Origin: Pseudomonas sp. LBUM920
GTDB taxonomy: Bacteria; Pseudomonadota; Gammaproteobacteria; Pseudomonadales; Pseudomonadaceae
Direction of reading: 5' to 3'
Length of the DNA: 64,000 bases
NCBI RefSeq assembly: GCF_003852315.1
Contig: NZ_CP027762.1
Span: 2,895,501-2,959,500 of the forward strand
Below, piece after piece: positions 26,651-34,243 of this stretch. Under the pieces are notes generated by a model that was not told the origin of the DNA, searched no databases, and worked only from the letters and a program-made list of their open reading frames with translations. Position numbers and translations under genes: made by a program. Positions within the stretch are counted from its first letter, which is position 1, and the number at the start of each line of letters is the position of its first letter.

Positions 26651-27612
26651 GGCGCCTCGCTGAGCAATGCGGCGTAGCGCTGGATATCGACGTTGCCGCC
26701 GGTGACGATAACCCCCACGCGTTGGCCCTTGAACCGCTCGCCCAGTTGGCGCAATGCCGCCAGGCCAAGGCAGCCGGTGGGTTCCACCACCATCTTCATG
26801 CGCTGCATGAAGAAGCGCATGGCTTGCACCAACTGCGCGTCGGAGACGGTGAAGATGTCGTTCACCTGATCACGGATGATCGGGAAGGTGTAGTTGCCCA
26901 AGTGTTGGGTTTGCGCACCGTCGGCGATGGTCGCCGGCGTGTCGATGTGCACAATGCTGCCGGCACGCAAGGAGCGTTGGCCGTCATTGCCGGCCTCCGG
27001 TTCGACGCCGAACAGTTGGCAATCCGGTGCCAGCGCGCGGGTCGAAAGTGCTGTGCCCGAGAGCATACCGCCGCCGCCCAGGCCGACGAAGAGCGCGTCC
27101 AGAGGACCGGTGAATTCCAGCAGTTCCTTGGCGGCAGTGCCTTGGCCGGCGAGGATGTGCGGGTGATCGTAAGGCGGGATCAGCGTCATCCCTTGCTCGA
27201 TGGCCAGGGTACGGCCGATCTGCTCGCGGTCCTCGGTAAAACGGTCATACAGCACCACGCTGGCGCCATATTCACGGGTCGCGGCGACCTTGGCGGCCGG
27301 CGCGTCGGTGGGCATCACAATCGTCGCCGGCATGCCCAGCAAACGCGCCGCCAGCGCGATGCCTTGGGCGTGGTTGCCCGAAGAAAACGCCACCACACCG
27401 GCCTTGCGCTGCTGCGCATCAAACTGCGAGAGGGCGTTGAACGCGCCGCGAAACTTGAATGAGCCGGTGCGTTGCAGGTGTTCACATTTGATGAACACTT
27501 CGGCGCCGGTTTCGGCGTTGAGAGTGCGCGAGGTGAGCACCGGCGTGGCGTGCGCGAAGCCCGCCAGGCGCTGGGCAGCAGCGGTGACGTCTTGATAGGT
27601 AGGCAGTTGCAT
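26647..27612 (-). CDS. Threonine/serine dehydratase (PLP fold type II)
   Basis: A 321-residue serine/threonine dehydratase or racemase-like enzyme that converts hydroxyamino acids to 2-oxoacids and ammonia. The PLP lysine lies in RTGSFKFRGAFNAL and the phosphate-binding glycine loop is GLGGGGMLSG. There is no ACT regulatory domain, so it is catabolic rather than a biosynthetic IlvA. The ATG at 27612 follows GAGGT. It is cotranscribed with ridA (ATGA overlap). Serine racemase or threo-3-hydroxyaspartate dehydratase activity is an alternative. Confidence 0.87.
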   Translation of the reverse strand: MQLPTYQDVTAAAQRLAGFAHATPVLTSRTLNAETGAEVFIKCEHLQRTGSFKFRGAFNALSQFDAQQRKAGVVAFSSGNHAQGIALAARLLGMPATIVMPTDAPAAKVAATREYGASVVLYDRFTEDREQIGRTLAIEQGMTLIPPYDHPHILAGQGTAAKELLEFTGPLDALFVGLGGGGMLSGTALSTRALAPDCQLFGVEPEAGNDGQRSLRAGSIVHIDTPATIADGAQTQHLGNYTFPIIRDQVNDIFTVSDAQLVQAMRFFMQRMKMVVEPTGCLGLAALRQLGERFKGQRVGVIVTGGNVDIQRYAALLSEAP

Positions 27613-27725
27613 GCGACGGACCTCATGTGCGTGTCTGGATAAAATATCCATATCAAGACAAATAGTAAAGTTTCCTGTGTTCATGCTAGCGTTTCGAGCT
27701 TCTCTGAACGCCCGAGGGTTCGACG

Positions 27726-28343
27726 TTGATCCGACTCACCGACTACATCGCCAACCTTGCCCAGTCACCGCTGGCGCCGTGGGCCGACCTGGCACCCTGG
27801 GCGTTGGTGACCCAGGCGCCCGCCATCGTCCGCCACTTGCTCACCGAACTGGCGGTTGAGGATTACGCCATTCACGATGAAATCGCCGTGCACCGCACCG
27901 CCACGGTCGAACCCGGCGCCTTGCTCAAGGGCCCATTGATCATCGGCGCCGAGTGCTTTATCGCCAGCGGTTCGCTACTGCGTGGTGGTTGCTGGCTGGA
28001 GGCGCAGTGCATCATCGGGCCAGGCGCCGAACTGAAAACCTCATTTGTATTCAAGGGCAGCAAGCTGGCGCATTTCAATTTTGTCGGTGATTCGGTGCTT
28101 GGCCACGGGATCAACCTGGAGGCGGGCAGCATCGTCGCCAACTACCGCAATGAACGCGTGGACAAAGAGGTGCTGGTGCGCATTGACGGGCAGTTACAGC
28201 GCACCGGTTGCGACAAATTCGGCGCGTTGCTCGGCGATCAGTGCCGAATTGGCGCCAATGCGGTGCTGGCGCCGGGGGCCGTGTTAGCCCCTGCCAGTGT
28301 CATCGGGCGCGGGCAAGTGTTCGACGCAGAAGCCTCTGTATAA
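27726..28343 (+). CDS. Left-handed beta-helix acyltransferase-like protein
   Basis: A 205-residue protein with hexapeptide repeats (for example VEPGALLKGPLIIGAECFIA and GHGINLEAGSIVANYRNE) like the C-terminal domain of GlmU and sugar nucleotidyltransferases. There is no nucleotidyltransferase domain. It could be an acetyltransferase or only a binding protein. The best start is TTG at 27726 after GAGGG. Substrate unknown. It is divergent from the dehydratase gene across about 110 bp. Confidence 0.7.
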   Translation: MIRLTDYIANLAQSPLAPWADLAPWALVTQAPAIVRHLLTELAVEDYAIHDEIAVHRTATVEPGALLKGPLIIGAECFIASGSLLRGGCWLEAQCIIGPGAELKTSFVFKGSKLAHFNFVGDSVLGHGINLEAGSIVANYRNERVDKEVLVRIDGQLQRTGCDKFGALLGDQCRIGANAVLAPGAVLAPASVIGRGQVFDAEASV

Positions 28344-28385
28344 ACGCAATGTTGAAAAGGGCATGGTGCACCGGCACGATATTAA

Positions 28386-28404
28386 ATAGAATGAATCTCA
28401 TTTG
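28386..28404. promoter_or_regulatory. Candidate Fur box
   Basis: ATAGAATGAATCTCATTTG contains the inverted repeat AATGA-ATC-TCATT, close to the Fur consensus. It lies about 32-50 bp before the ECF sigma gene, the usual place for iron control of such genes. Confidence 0.55.
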
Positions 28405-28435
28405 AGACTCACTCGCGCCGCGCAGGTCGCTTGCC

Positions 28436-28954
28436 ATGAATGATGCAGTTGTCCCGACCCACGCCGCCGAACCCACCTTGTCGAGTTTGTACCGCGACCA
28501 CCGCAGTTGGCTCGAAAGCTGGCTGCGGCGGCGCCTGGGCAATGCCTGGGATGCTGCGGACCTGAGCCAGGATACGTTCCTGCGCGTGCTCGCCAGTGCC
28601 CAGCCGATTGCGCAGATGCAGGAGCCGCGCGCGTACCTGGTCACGGTCGGCAAGCGCTTGCTGGTCAACTTTCATCAGCGGCGCAGCCTTGAGCAGGCTT
28701 ACTTGACGGCCTTGGCAAGCCTTCCTCACACCTGTGTGCCGTCGCCGGAGCAACGCTGGCTGCTGCTGGAAACCCTGCAGGCGCTGGATGAGTTGCTCGA
28801 CGGTTTGCCCGTGCTGGTGCGCCGCGCATTTTTGTGGAGCCAACTTGAAGGCCTGGGTTATCGCGAGATTGCCGAGCGGCTCGACGTTTCTGAGCGCACG
28901 GTGAAGCGCTACATGGCGCAAGCCTACGAACATTGTTTGCTGGCAGACCTGTGA
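28436..28954 (+). CDS. FecI-type ECF RNA polymerase sigma factor
   Basis: A 172-residue extracytoplasmic-function sigma factor. Region 2 includes LGNAWDAADLSQDTFLRVLA and region 4 includes YREIAERLDVSERTVKRYM. It belongs to the iron-starvation group that activates siderophore receptor genes when freed by its FecR partner. A Fur-box-like site lies upstream, and fecR follows with a GTGA overlap. The start has only a weak upstream Shine-Dalgarno sequence. Confidence 0.9.
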   Translation: MNDAVVPTHAAEPTLSSLYRDHRSWLESWLRRRLGNAWDAADLSQDTFLRVLASAQPIAQMQEPRAYLVTVGKRLLVNFHQRRSLEQAYLTALASLPHTCVPSPEQRWLLLETLQALDELLDGLPVLVRRAFLWSQLEGLGYREIAERLDVSERTVKRYMAQAYEHCLLADL

Positions 28955-29871
28955 GCCGCGAGGTCGCGCGCGCCGCCGCGCAGTGGCTGGCCTTGCTGGA
29001 ATCCGGCGCGGCCACCGAACGTGATCACGCCGCGTTGCAGCAGTGGCGCGACAGCCACCCCCAGCACGAACAGACCTGGCAGAAAGCCCAAGCCCTGCGC
29101 CAGCGTTTCAGCGACGTGCCGCAGGCATTGGCAATGGCCAGCCTCGACCGGCCCCAGCCGTCGCGGCGGGCCATGCTCAAGCGTGCGCTGGGTGTGGCGG
29201 CGCTGGTGCCGACCGCCTGGCTGGTGAGTCGGCAGTTGCCCATCGAGGCATGGCGGGCCGACGTGCACACCGCCACCGGCGAGCGCAGGCGCCTGCCGTT
29301 GGCCGATGGCAGCAGCCTGCAACTCAACACTGCCACGGCGGCGGATGTTGATCTCCAGCAGCGGCGCATCACGTTGGTGGACGGTGAGCTGGCCGTGAAT
29401 GTGCCAGGCGCGGCGTCGATGACCGTGAACACCCGCTACGGCGAGGTTCACGTCAGCCAGGCCGAAGTGTGTGTGCGGCAATTGGCGTCCGGTTGTTTGG
29501 TCTCGGTGCTCAAGGGCGCGGTGCAGGTGCGCGACGTGCAGGGGCACGTGGCGACATTGAGCAGCGGGCAGCAGGCGCCGTTGCAGGCCAAGGGGCTTGG
29601 CGCCTGGGTAGCGTTCGATGCGCTGCAACTGGGCTGGCGCGACGGCGTGTTGACCGCGCAGAACCAGGCGCTGGGGGATTTTTTGCGCGAACTGGCGCGT
29701 TATCGCCCAGGCGTGTTGCGCTGGGACCCGAGCCTGGAAAGCCTGCGCGTGACCGGCAGCTTCCGGCTGGACGACACCGACCGCATTCTCACGCTGCTGT
29801 CCCAGACGTTGGGGTTTGAAGTGCGCGCGCGGACGCGGTACTGGGTGACCTTGAGCCGCACACTGGTGTGA
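28951..29871 (+). CDS. FecR-family anti-sigma/sigma regulator
   Basis: A 306-residue inner-membrane protein. Its N-terminal cytoplasmic part (VAREAAQW-like start, ATERDHAALQQWRDSHPQHE) binds the sigma factor. One transmembrane segment lies near 78-96 (ALGVAALVPTAWLVS), followed by the periplasmic FecR domain and a C-terminal domain that contacts the TonB-dependent receptor. The start is GTG at 28951, overlapping the fecI stop. No receptor gene follows: the next 260 bp hold an 18-bp tandem array and then an opposite-strand ABC operon. Confidence 0.88.
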   Translation: MSREVARAAAQWLALLESGAATERDHAALQQWRDSHPQHEQTWQKAQALRQRFSDVPQALAMASLDRPQPSRRAMLKRALGVAALVPTAWLVSRQLPIEAWRADVHTATGERRRLPLADGSSLQLNTATAADVDLQQRRITLVDGELAVNVPGAASMTVNTRYGEVHVSQAEVCVRQLASGCLVSVLKGAVQVRDVQGHVATLSSGQQAPLQAKGLGAWVAFDALQLGWRDGVLTAQNQALGDFLRELARYRPGVLRWDPSLESLRVTGSFRLDDTDRILTLLSQTLGFEVRARTRYWVTLSRTLV

Positions 29872-29993
29872 CGCTTCACTGGGAGAGTGGGCTTGGCCTG
29901 CGTTGGCGTGCGAAGCGCTTCCAATTCGGACACTTAGGTAAAACTGATAGACCGCGTCGTGGGATTTTAGGGCCGCTTCGCAGCCCAACGCGG

Positions 29994-30118
29994 GCAAGCC
30001 CGCTCGCCACAGTAAGCCTGCTTGCCACAGGAAGTCTGGTTGCCACAGGGGCGTGCTTGCCACAGGAAGCCTGATTGCCACAGGGAGCGTGGTTGCCATA
30101 GGGCGCCCGCATGCCATG
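29994..30118. repeat. 18-bp tandem array (REP-end type), about 7 units
   Basis: Degenerate units such as GCAAGCCCGCTCGCCACA, GTAAGCCTGCTTGCCACA and GGAAGCCTGATTGCCACA follow each other at 18-bp steps (one is 17). They sit beside a degraded inverted copy around 29890-29993. The first unit equals the outer end of a longer REP-like inverted repeat. The gap from 29872 to 30133 holds no gene. Confidence 0.75.
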
Positions 30119-30133
30119 GGCGATCATCTGTCT

Positions 30134-30850
30134 TTAAATCACATGCGCCCGCTGTAACTCGGTCAAGGCCAGTGCCTTGAGCCGTGCCAGCAGCGGGTCG
30201 CGACGGTCGCGTGGGTGCGGCAGGTCCACCGCGAGTTCCTGGCGGATGCTGCTCGGCCGGTTGTCCATCACCAGCACCCGATCACTCAGGTACAGCGCTT
30301 CGTCCACATCATGAGTCACCAGCAATAACGCGATGGCATGGTGCTTGGCCAGTTGCAGTAGCAAGTCCTGCAGTTTCATGCGGGTGAAGGCGTCCACAGC
30401 GCTGAACGGCTCGTCCAGCAGCAACACCTGCGGGCGCGAATACAGGCCGCGTGCGATCGCCACCCGTTGCGCCATGCCGCCCGATAACGCTTTGGGCAGT
30501 GCCTGAGCGAAACCCTTGAGGCCGACTTCGTCGATCAATTGCGCGACCCAGGCTTTGTCATAGTGACTGTCATCACTGAAGCCGATGTTCTGCTCTACCG
30601 TCAGCCAGGGCATCAGGCGCGGTTCCTGGAACACAAACGCCACTTCGCCTTCGGGGCTGCGCAGTTGGCCTTGAAAGTCTTTTTCCAGGCCGGCAACGAT
30701 GCGCAGCAACGTGCTTTTACCGCAACCACTGGGCCCCAGCAGGCTCACCGCTTCGCGTGGCTGCAAGGCCAGGTGCACGTTGGTCAGCACGGGGGTGCTG
30801 GCAAAGCTTTTACGCTCTACACGAATGTCCAATAAAGGCTGCATGCTCAT
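30134..30850 (-). CDS. ABC transporter ATP-binding protein (SsuB/TauB type)
   Basis: A 238-residue ATPase. Walker A is GPSGCGKST, the signature LSGGMAQRVAIARGL and Walker B VLLLDEPFSAVD. It energises uptake of sulfonates, nitrate or similar anions with the adjacent permease and binding protein. It overlaps the permease gene by four bases and is last in the left-running three-gene operon. Confidence 0.88.
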   Translation of the reverse strand: MSMQPLLDIRVERKSFASTPVLTNVHLALQPREAVSLLGPSGCGKSTLLRIVAGLEKDFQGQLRSPEGEVAFVFQEPRLMPWLTVEQNIGFSDDSHYDKAWVAQLIDEVGLKGFAQALPKALSGGMAQRVAIARGLYSRPQVLLLDEPFSAVDAFTRMKLQDLLLQLAKHHAIALLLVTHDVDEALYLSDRVLVMDNRPSSIRQELAVDLPHPRDRRDPLLARLKALALTELQRAHVI

Positions 30851-31674
30851 TGCTCCGCACCCTGGCCGTTGAAGGTGTCACGCCAGGCCAGGCAGTGTTT
30901 CTCGAGCGCTGCGAGCAGGCCATCGCTGACTTTGCCGAGCAGCGCCAGCACGATGATTGCGGCCAGCACGATGTCCGGGCGCGAGGTTTCGCGCCCGTCA
31001 CTGAGCAAGTAGCCCAAACCCTTGGTAGCCGCGATCAACTCGGCCGCCACCAGGAACATCCACGCCAGGCTCAGGCCACTGCGCAAGCCAGTAAACAGAC
31101 CGGGCAGGGCGGCGGGCAACAGAATCCGCCGCACCAGACGGCGCCGGCTGAAGCCGTACATTTGCCCGACCTCCACCCATTTGCGGTCGATATCGCGGAT
31201 CGCCGCGACGCCATTGAGGTACACCGGGAAGAACGCGCCAATCGCAATCAGCACAATCTTCGAGGTTTCATCGATGCCCAGCCACAGCAGCAACAGTGGC
31301 ACCCAGGCCAGGCTCGGGATCGAGCGCAGCCCGGCAAACGTGGGTTCCAGGTACGCCTCGGCTTCGCGGCTGAGCCCTACCCAGGCGGCAAACACCAACG
31401 CCAGGCTCGCGCCGATGGTGAAGCCCGCCAGTACGCGCAACAGGCTGACGCCGATGTGCTTCCACAACGCGCCTTCGGCCAGGTCGGTCAGGGTTACGGC
31501 GATCTCGCTGGGCGCCGGCATCTGGTACGACGGCAGCCAGCCGATACGCACCACCCCCTCCAGTACCAGCAGGATCAGCACCGGCAACACCAGTCCTTTC
31601 AAACGCCGTGGCCAGGCACTGCGCTGCATGACGAGCGGCGCCGCGAGCGGCACGGTTTGGGTTTTGCTGGTCAT
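30847..31674 (-). CDS. ABC transporter permease (SsuC/TauC type)
   Basis: A 275-residue inner-membrane permease with about six transmembrane segments and the ATPase-contact EAA-like loop (EVGQMYGFSRRRLVRRILLP). The SWGxx-type C-terminal region AAELIAATKGLGYLLSDGRE fits the sulfonate/nitrate/taurine permeases. I prefer the ATG at 31674 after AAGGGG to the GTG one codon upstream. It lies ten bases after the binding-protein gene. Confidence 0.87.
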   Translation of the reverse strand: MTSKTQTVPLAAPLVMQRSAWPRRLKGLVLPVLILLVLEGVVRIGWLPSYQMPAPSEIAVTLTDLAEGALWKHIGVSLLRVLAGFTIGASLALVFAAWVGLSREAEAYLEPTFAGLRSIPSLAWVPLLLLWLGIDETSKIVLIAIGAFFPVYLNGVAAIRDIDRKWVEVGQMYGFSRRRLVRRILLPAALPGLFTGLRSGLSLAWMFLVAAELIAATKGLGYLLSDGRETSRPDIVLAAIIVLALLGKVSDGLLAALEKHCLAWRDTFNGQGAEQ

Positions 31675-31684
31675 CACGTGCCCC

Positions 31685-32656
31685 TTACGGCTTCGGCAAG
31701 GCTTGGCCGAACGAGGTGTCGATCAGTTGGTCGATCACCTGATCCACATTGACCCCGCGACGGACCAGTTCCTCGGACACCAGGATCGGCGCCGCGGCCT
31801 TGGACGACACCACATCCTGGCGGGTCAGCAACGGGCTGCCGAGGTCGGTACGCGAGAGTTGCAGCTTGGCCACTTCCAGCGGCAGCCCGGACTCATCGGC
31901 GAGCAATTTGGCGAACGCATCCGGATGCTTCACCGCCCAGTCGCGGGCCTTTTCATAGGCGCCGAGCACCTTGGTGATGGTCTGCGGATGCTCCTTGGCG
32001 TACGTCTCGGTGACGCTGACCACACCGTAGCTGTTGAAGTCTTTGTTGCGGTACAGCAGGCGCGAACCGGCCTGGATTTGACTGGCGGCCATGTGTGGGT
32101 CGAGGCCGGCCCAGGCGTCCACGTCACCTTTCTCCAGGGCGGTGCGGCCGTCCGGGTGTTGCAGGTGCACAAGCTCCACGTCATCTTTTTTCAGCCCGGC
32201 TTGTTGCAGGCTGCGCAGGGTGAACAGGTACGGGTCGGTGCCTTTGGTGGCGGCGATTTTCTTGCCCTTGAGGTCCGTCACGCTGGTGAACGGCGAGTCT
32301 TTGCGTACCACCAAAGCCGTCCATTCGGCGCGGCTGTATACATACACTGATTTGATCGGGCTGCCATTCGCACGGCTCAATACGGCAGACAAACTGGCGG
32401 AGGAGGCGAAGTCCACGCCGCCGCTGTTGAGGTACTCCAGTGAGCGGTTGCTGCCCTGGCTCAGTACCCAGCCGACTTTGGTGTGCGGCAACGCCTGCTC
32501 TAACCAACCGAAATGCTTGAGCACCAGGCTGACCGGCGAATAGTAGGCGTAATCCAGATTGACTTGCGCCGGGTCGGCCTCGGCGGCAAAGGCCTGGGGC
32601 TGCAGGCACAAGGCGAGGGCGCAGGCGCCCAGTAAACGTTGAGCAAAGGGTTTCAT
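31685..32656 (-). CDS. Periplasmic sulfonate-type substrate-binding protein (SsuA-like)
   Basis: A 323-residue exported protein with signal peptide MKPFAQRLLGACALALCLQP ending near AFA-AEA. The SsuA/NrtA fold is seen in DLKGKKIAATKGTDPYLFTL, LEKGDVDAWAGLDPHMAA and the C-terminal VNVDQVIDQLID. The ligand is probably an alkyl or aryl sulfonate or sulfate ester, judged from the family and from the ssuF-type gene upstream. The ATG at 32656 follows GGAG. First gene of the three-gene operon. Confidence 0.85.
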   Translation of the reverse strand: MKPFAQRLLGACALALCLQPQAFAAEADPAQVNLDYAYYSPVSLVLKHFGWLEQALPHTKVGWVLSQGSNRSLEYLNSGGVDFASSASLSAVLSRANGSPIKSVYVYSRAEWTALVVRKDSPFTSVTDLKGKKIAATKGTDPYLFTLRSLQQAGLKKDDVELVHLQHPDGRTALEKGDVDAWAGLDPHMAASQIQAGSRLLYRNKDFNSYGVVSVTETYAKEHPQTITKVLGAYEKARDWAVKHPDAFAKLLADESGLPLEVAKLQLSRTDLGSPLLTRQDVVSSKAAAPILVSEELVRRGVNVDQVIDQLIDTSFGQALPKP

Positions 32657-32975
32657 GGAACAGCTCCGGACAAGGCGATGAGAGAAGGCTTTTCTTATAT
32701 TCAGAAAATTGAACTGGCATGTTCCATCATGCTTTATCGGAATATGCAGTCTCTGTGCCATCTACGCCGAAGGCGGATTTGCTCGGGTTTAAGCCGCCGT
32801 TGCTGTGATGTCAGCGGGCAGTTTGTTGATCAGCTGTTGCCAGGCGAACAGTTCATATATATCCATATCGAATAAATAAAGAGTTATATATTCCTTTTAA
32901 TGTCCGATTGGATGGCGCATTTTGAGGGCCTGCGCATTCGTGCGGATTGACCCAACAGCCAAAAGGAAAGCCGAC
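32657..32975. promoter_or_regulatory. Divergent promoter region between ssuA-like and ssuF-like genes
   Basis: This 319-bp gap is AT-rich at both ends (TTCTTATATTCAG near 32692; CATATATATCCATATCG near 32854), unlike the surrounding DNA, and fits promoters on both sides. No gene and no clear palindrome were seen. Sulfur-starvation control by a CysB-type activator is likely from the gene content but not shown by a motif. Confidence 0.4.
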
Positions 32976-33191
32976 ATGACCATTAAAGCGATCAACGTGC
33001 GCAACCAGTTCAAGGGCGTGATCAAGGAGATTCTGCTGGGGGAAGTGGTGTCCGAGATCGACGTGCAAACCGCGTCCGGCATCGTGACTTCAGTGATCAC
33101 CACGCGCTCGGTGCGTGACCTGGAATTGAAAGTGGGCAGCGAAGTGATTGCCTTTGTGAAGTCGACCGAAGTTTCCATTGCCAAGCTGTAA
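32976..33191 (+). CDS. ssuF: SsuF-like molbindin (Mop/TOBE) protein
   Basis: A 71-residue single Mop/TOBE domain (MTIKAINVRNQFKGVIKEIL to TEVSIAKL) of the type that binds oxyanions or molybdopterin. In P. putida S-313 the last gene of ssuEADCBF encodes such a protein and is needed for growth on some sulfonates. Here it stands alone and divergent from an SsuA-like gene, with no ssuE or ssuD in the window. AAAGGAAAG precedes the ATG at 32976. Confidence 0.8.
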   Translation: MTIKAINVRNQFKGVIKEILLGEVVSEIDVQTASGIVTSVITTRSVRDLELKVGSEVIAFVKSTEVSIAKL

Positions 33192-33221
33192 ACCAGTGGT
33201 TGTAGCAAAAGCAGATTAAGT

Positions 33222-34126
33222 GCAGATCTGCTTTTCTGTAGGGGCTGGCTTGCCTGCGATGCGGGCACCTCGGTGCGGCAGGCATACCCGGTCGATCCCT
33301 TCGCAGGCAAGCCAGCTCCCACATTTGGACCCGGTACGCTCTCACCTGATGCACTCAGATTTAAATGTGGGGCGGAGTTGCTTGGGTAGGTCACTCGGGA
33401 GACCGGGTGCCTATGCTTTGCGACAGCCACCGTGGTTGGCGGGATCTGTCAAATCAAGATCAGCATCGGATCAACAGCAGATCTGCTTTTCTGTAGGAGC
33501 TGGCTTGCCTGCGATGCGGGCACCTCGGTGCATCAGGCATACCCAGTCGATCCCTTCGCAGGCAAGCCAGCTCCCACATTTGAACCCGGTACGCTCACCT
33601 GATGCACTCAGATTTAAATGTGGGGCGGGGTTGCTTGGGTAGGTCACTCGGGAGACCGGTTGCCTATCCTTTGCGACAGCCATCGTGGTTGGCGGGACCT
33701 GTCAAATCAAGATCAGCATCGGATCAAAAGCAGGTCTGCTTCTCTGTGGGAGCTGGCTTGCCTGCGATGCGGGCACCTTGGTGCATCAGGCATACCCAGT
33801 CGATCCCTTCGCAGGCAAGCCAGCTCCCACATTTGGACCCGGTACACTCTTCACCTGATGCACTCAGATCCAAATGTGGGGCTGGGTTGTTTGGGTAGGT
33901 CACTCGGGAGACCGGGTGCCTATCCTTTGCGACAGCCATCGTGGTTGGCGGGACCTGTCAAATCAAGATCAGCATCAGATCAAAAGCAGGTCTGCTTCTC
34001 TGTGGGAGCTGGCTTGCCTGCGATGCGGGCACCTCGGTGCGTCAGGCATACCCAGTCGATCCCTTCGCAGGCAAGCCAGCTCCCACATTTGGACCAGTAC
34101 TCCCACTACCCTGATGCACCCGGATC
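33222..34126. repeat. Tandem array of about 255-bp units, each with a REP-like hairpin
   Basis: Units begin with GCAGATCTG or GCAGGTCTG at 33222, 33477, 33730 and 33986, so the steps are 255, 253 and 256 bp. Each unit holds a hairpin pair (GGAGCTGGCTTGCCTGCGATG with CGCAGGCAAGCCAGCTCCC), then about 165 bp that are equally conserved, including TAGGTCACTCGGGAGACC and TTTGCGACAGCCA. The fourth unit loses similarity after its hairpin, near 34100. Open frames through the array follow the repeat and are not taken as genes. The whole gap from ssuF to the next gene is filled by this array and one further REP. Confidence 0.92.
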
Positions 34127-34131
34127 CAAAT

Positions 34132-34217
34132 GTGGGAGCGGGCTTGCTCGCGAATGCGGTGGGGCATTCAGCTTTTCTGTCGCTGATGCACCGCCTTCTC
34201 AAGCAAGCCCATTCCAC
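34132..34217. repeat. REP doublet with a decayed right arm
   Basis: The left unit is GTGGGAGCGGGCTTGCTCG. The right arm (CAAGCAAGCCCATTCCACA) has lost matches. It joins the 255-bp array to the 3' end of the repeat-protein gene. Confidence 0.85.
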
Positions 34218-34243
34218 ATTGATAGACGCCAGCCCAGTGAATC

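Noticed and set aside
33222..34126. Regular repeats considered as a CRISPR array
   Set aside because: Units are about 255 bp with conserved spacers, not short repeats with unique spacers, and no cas gene is near.
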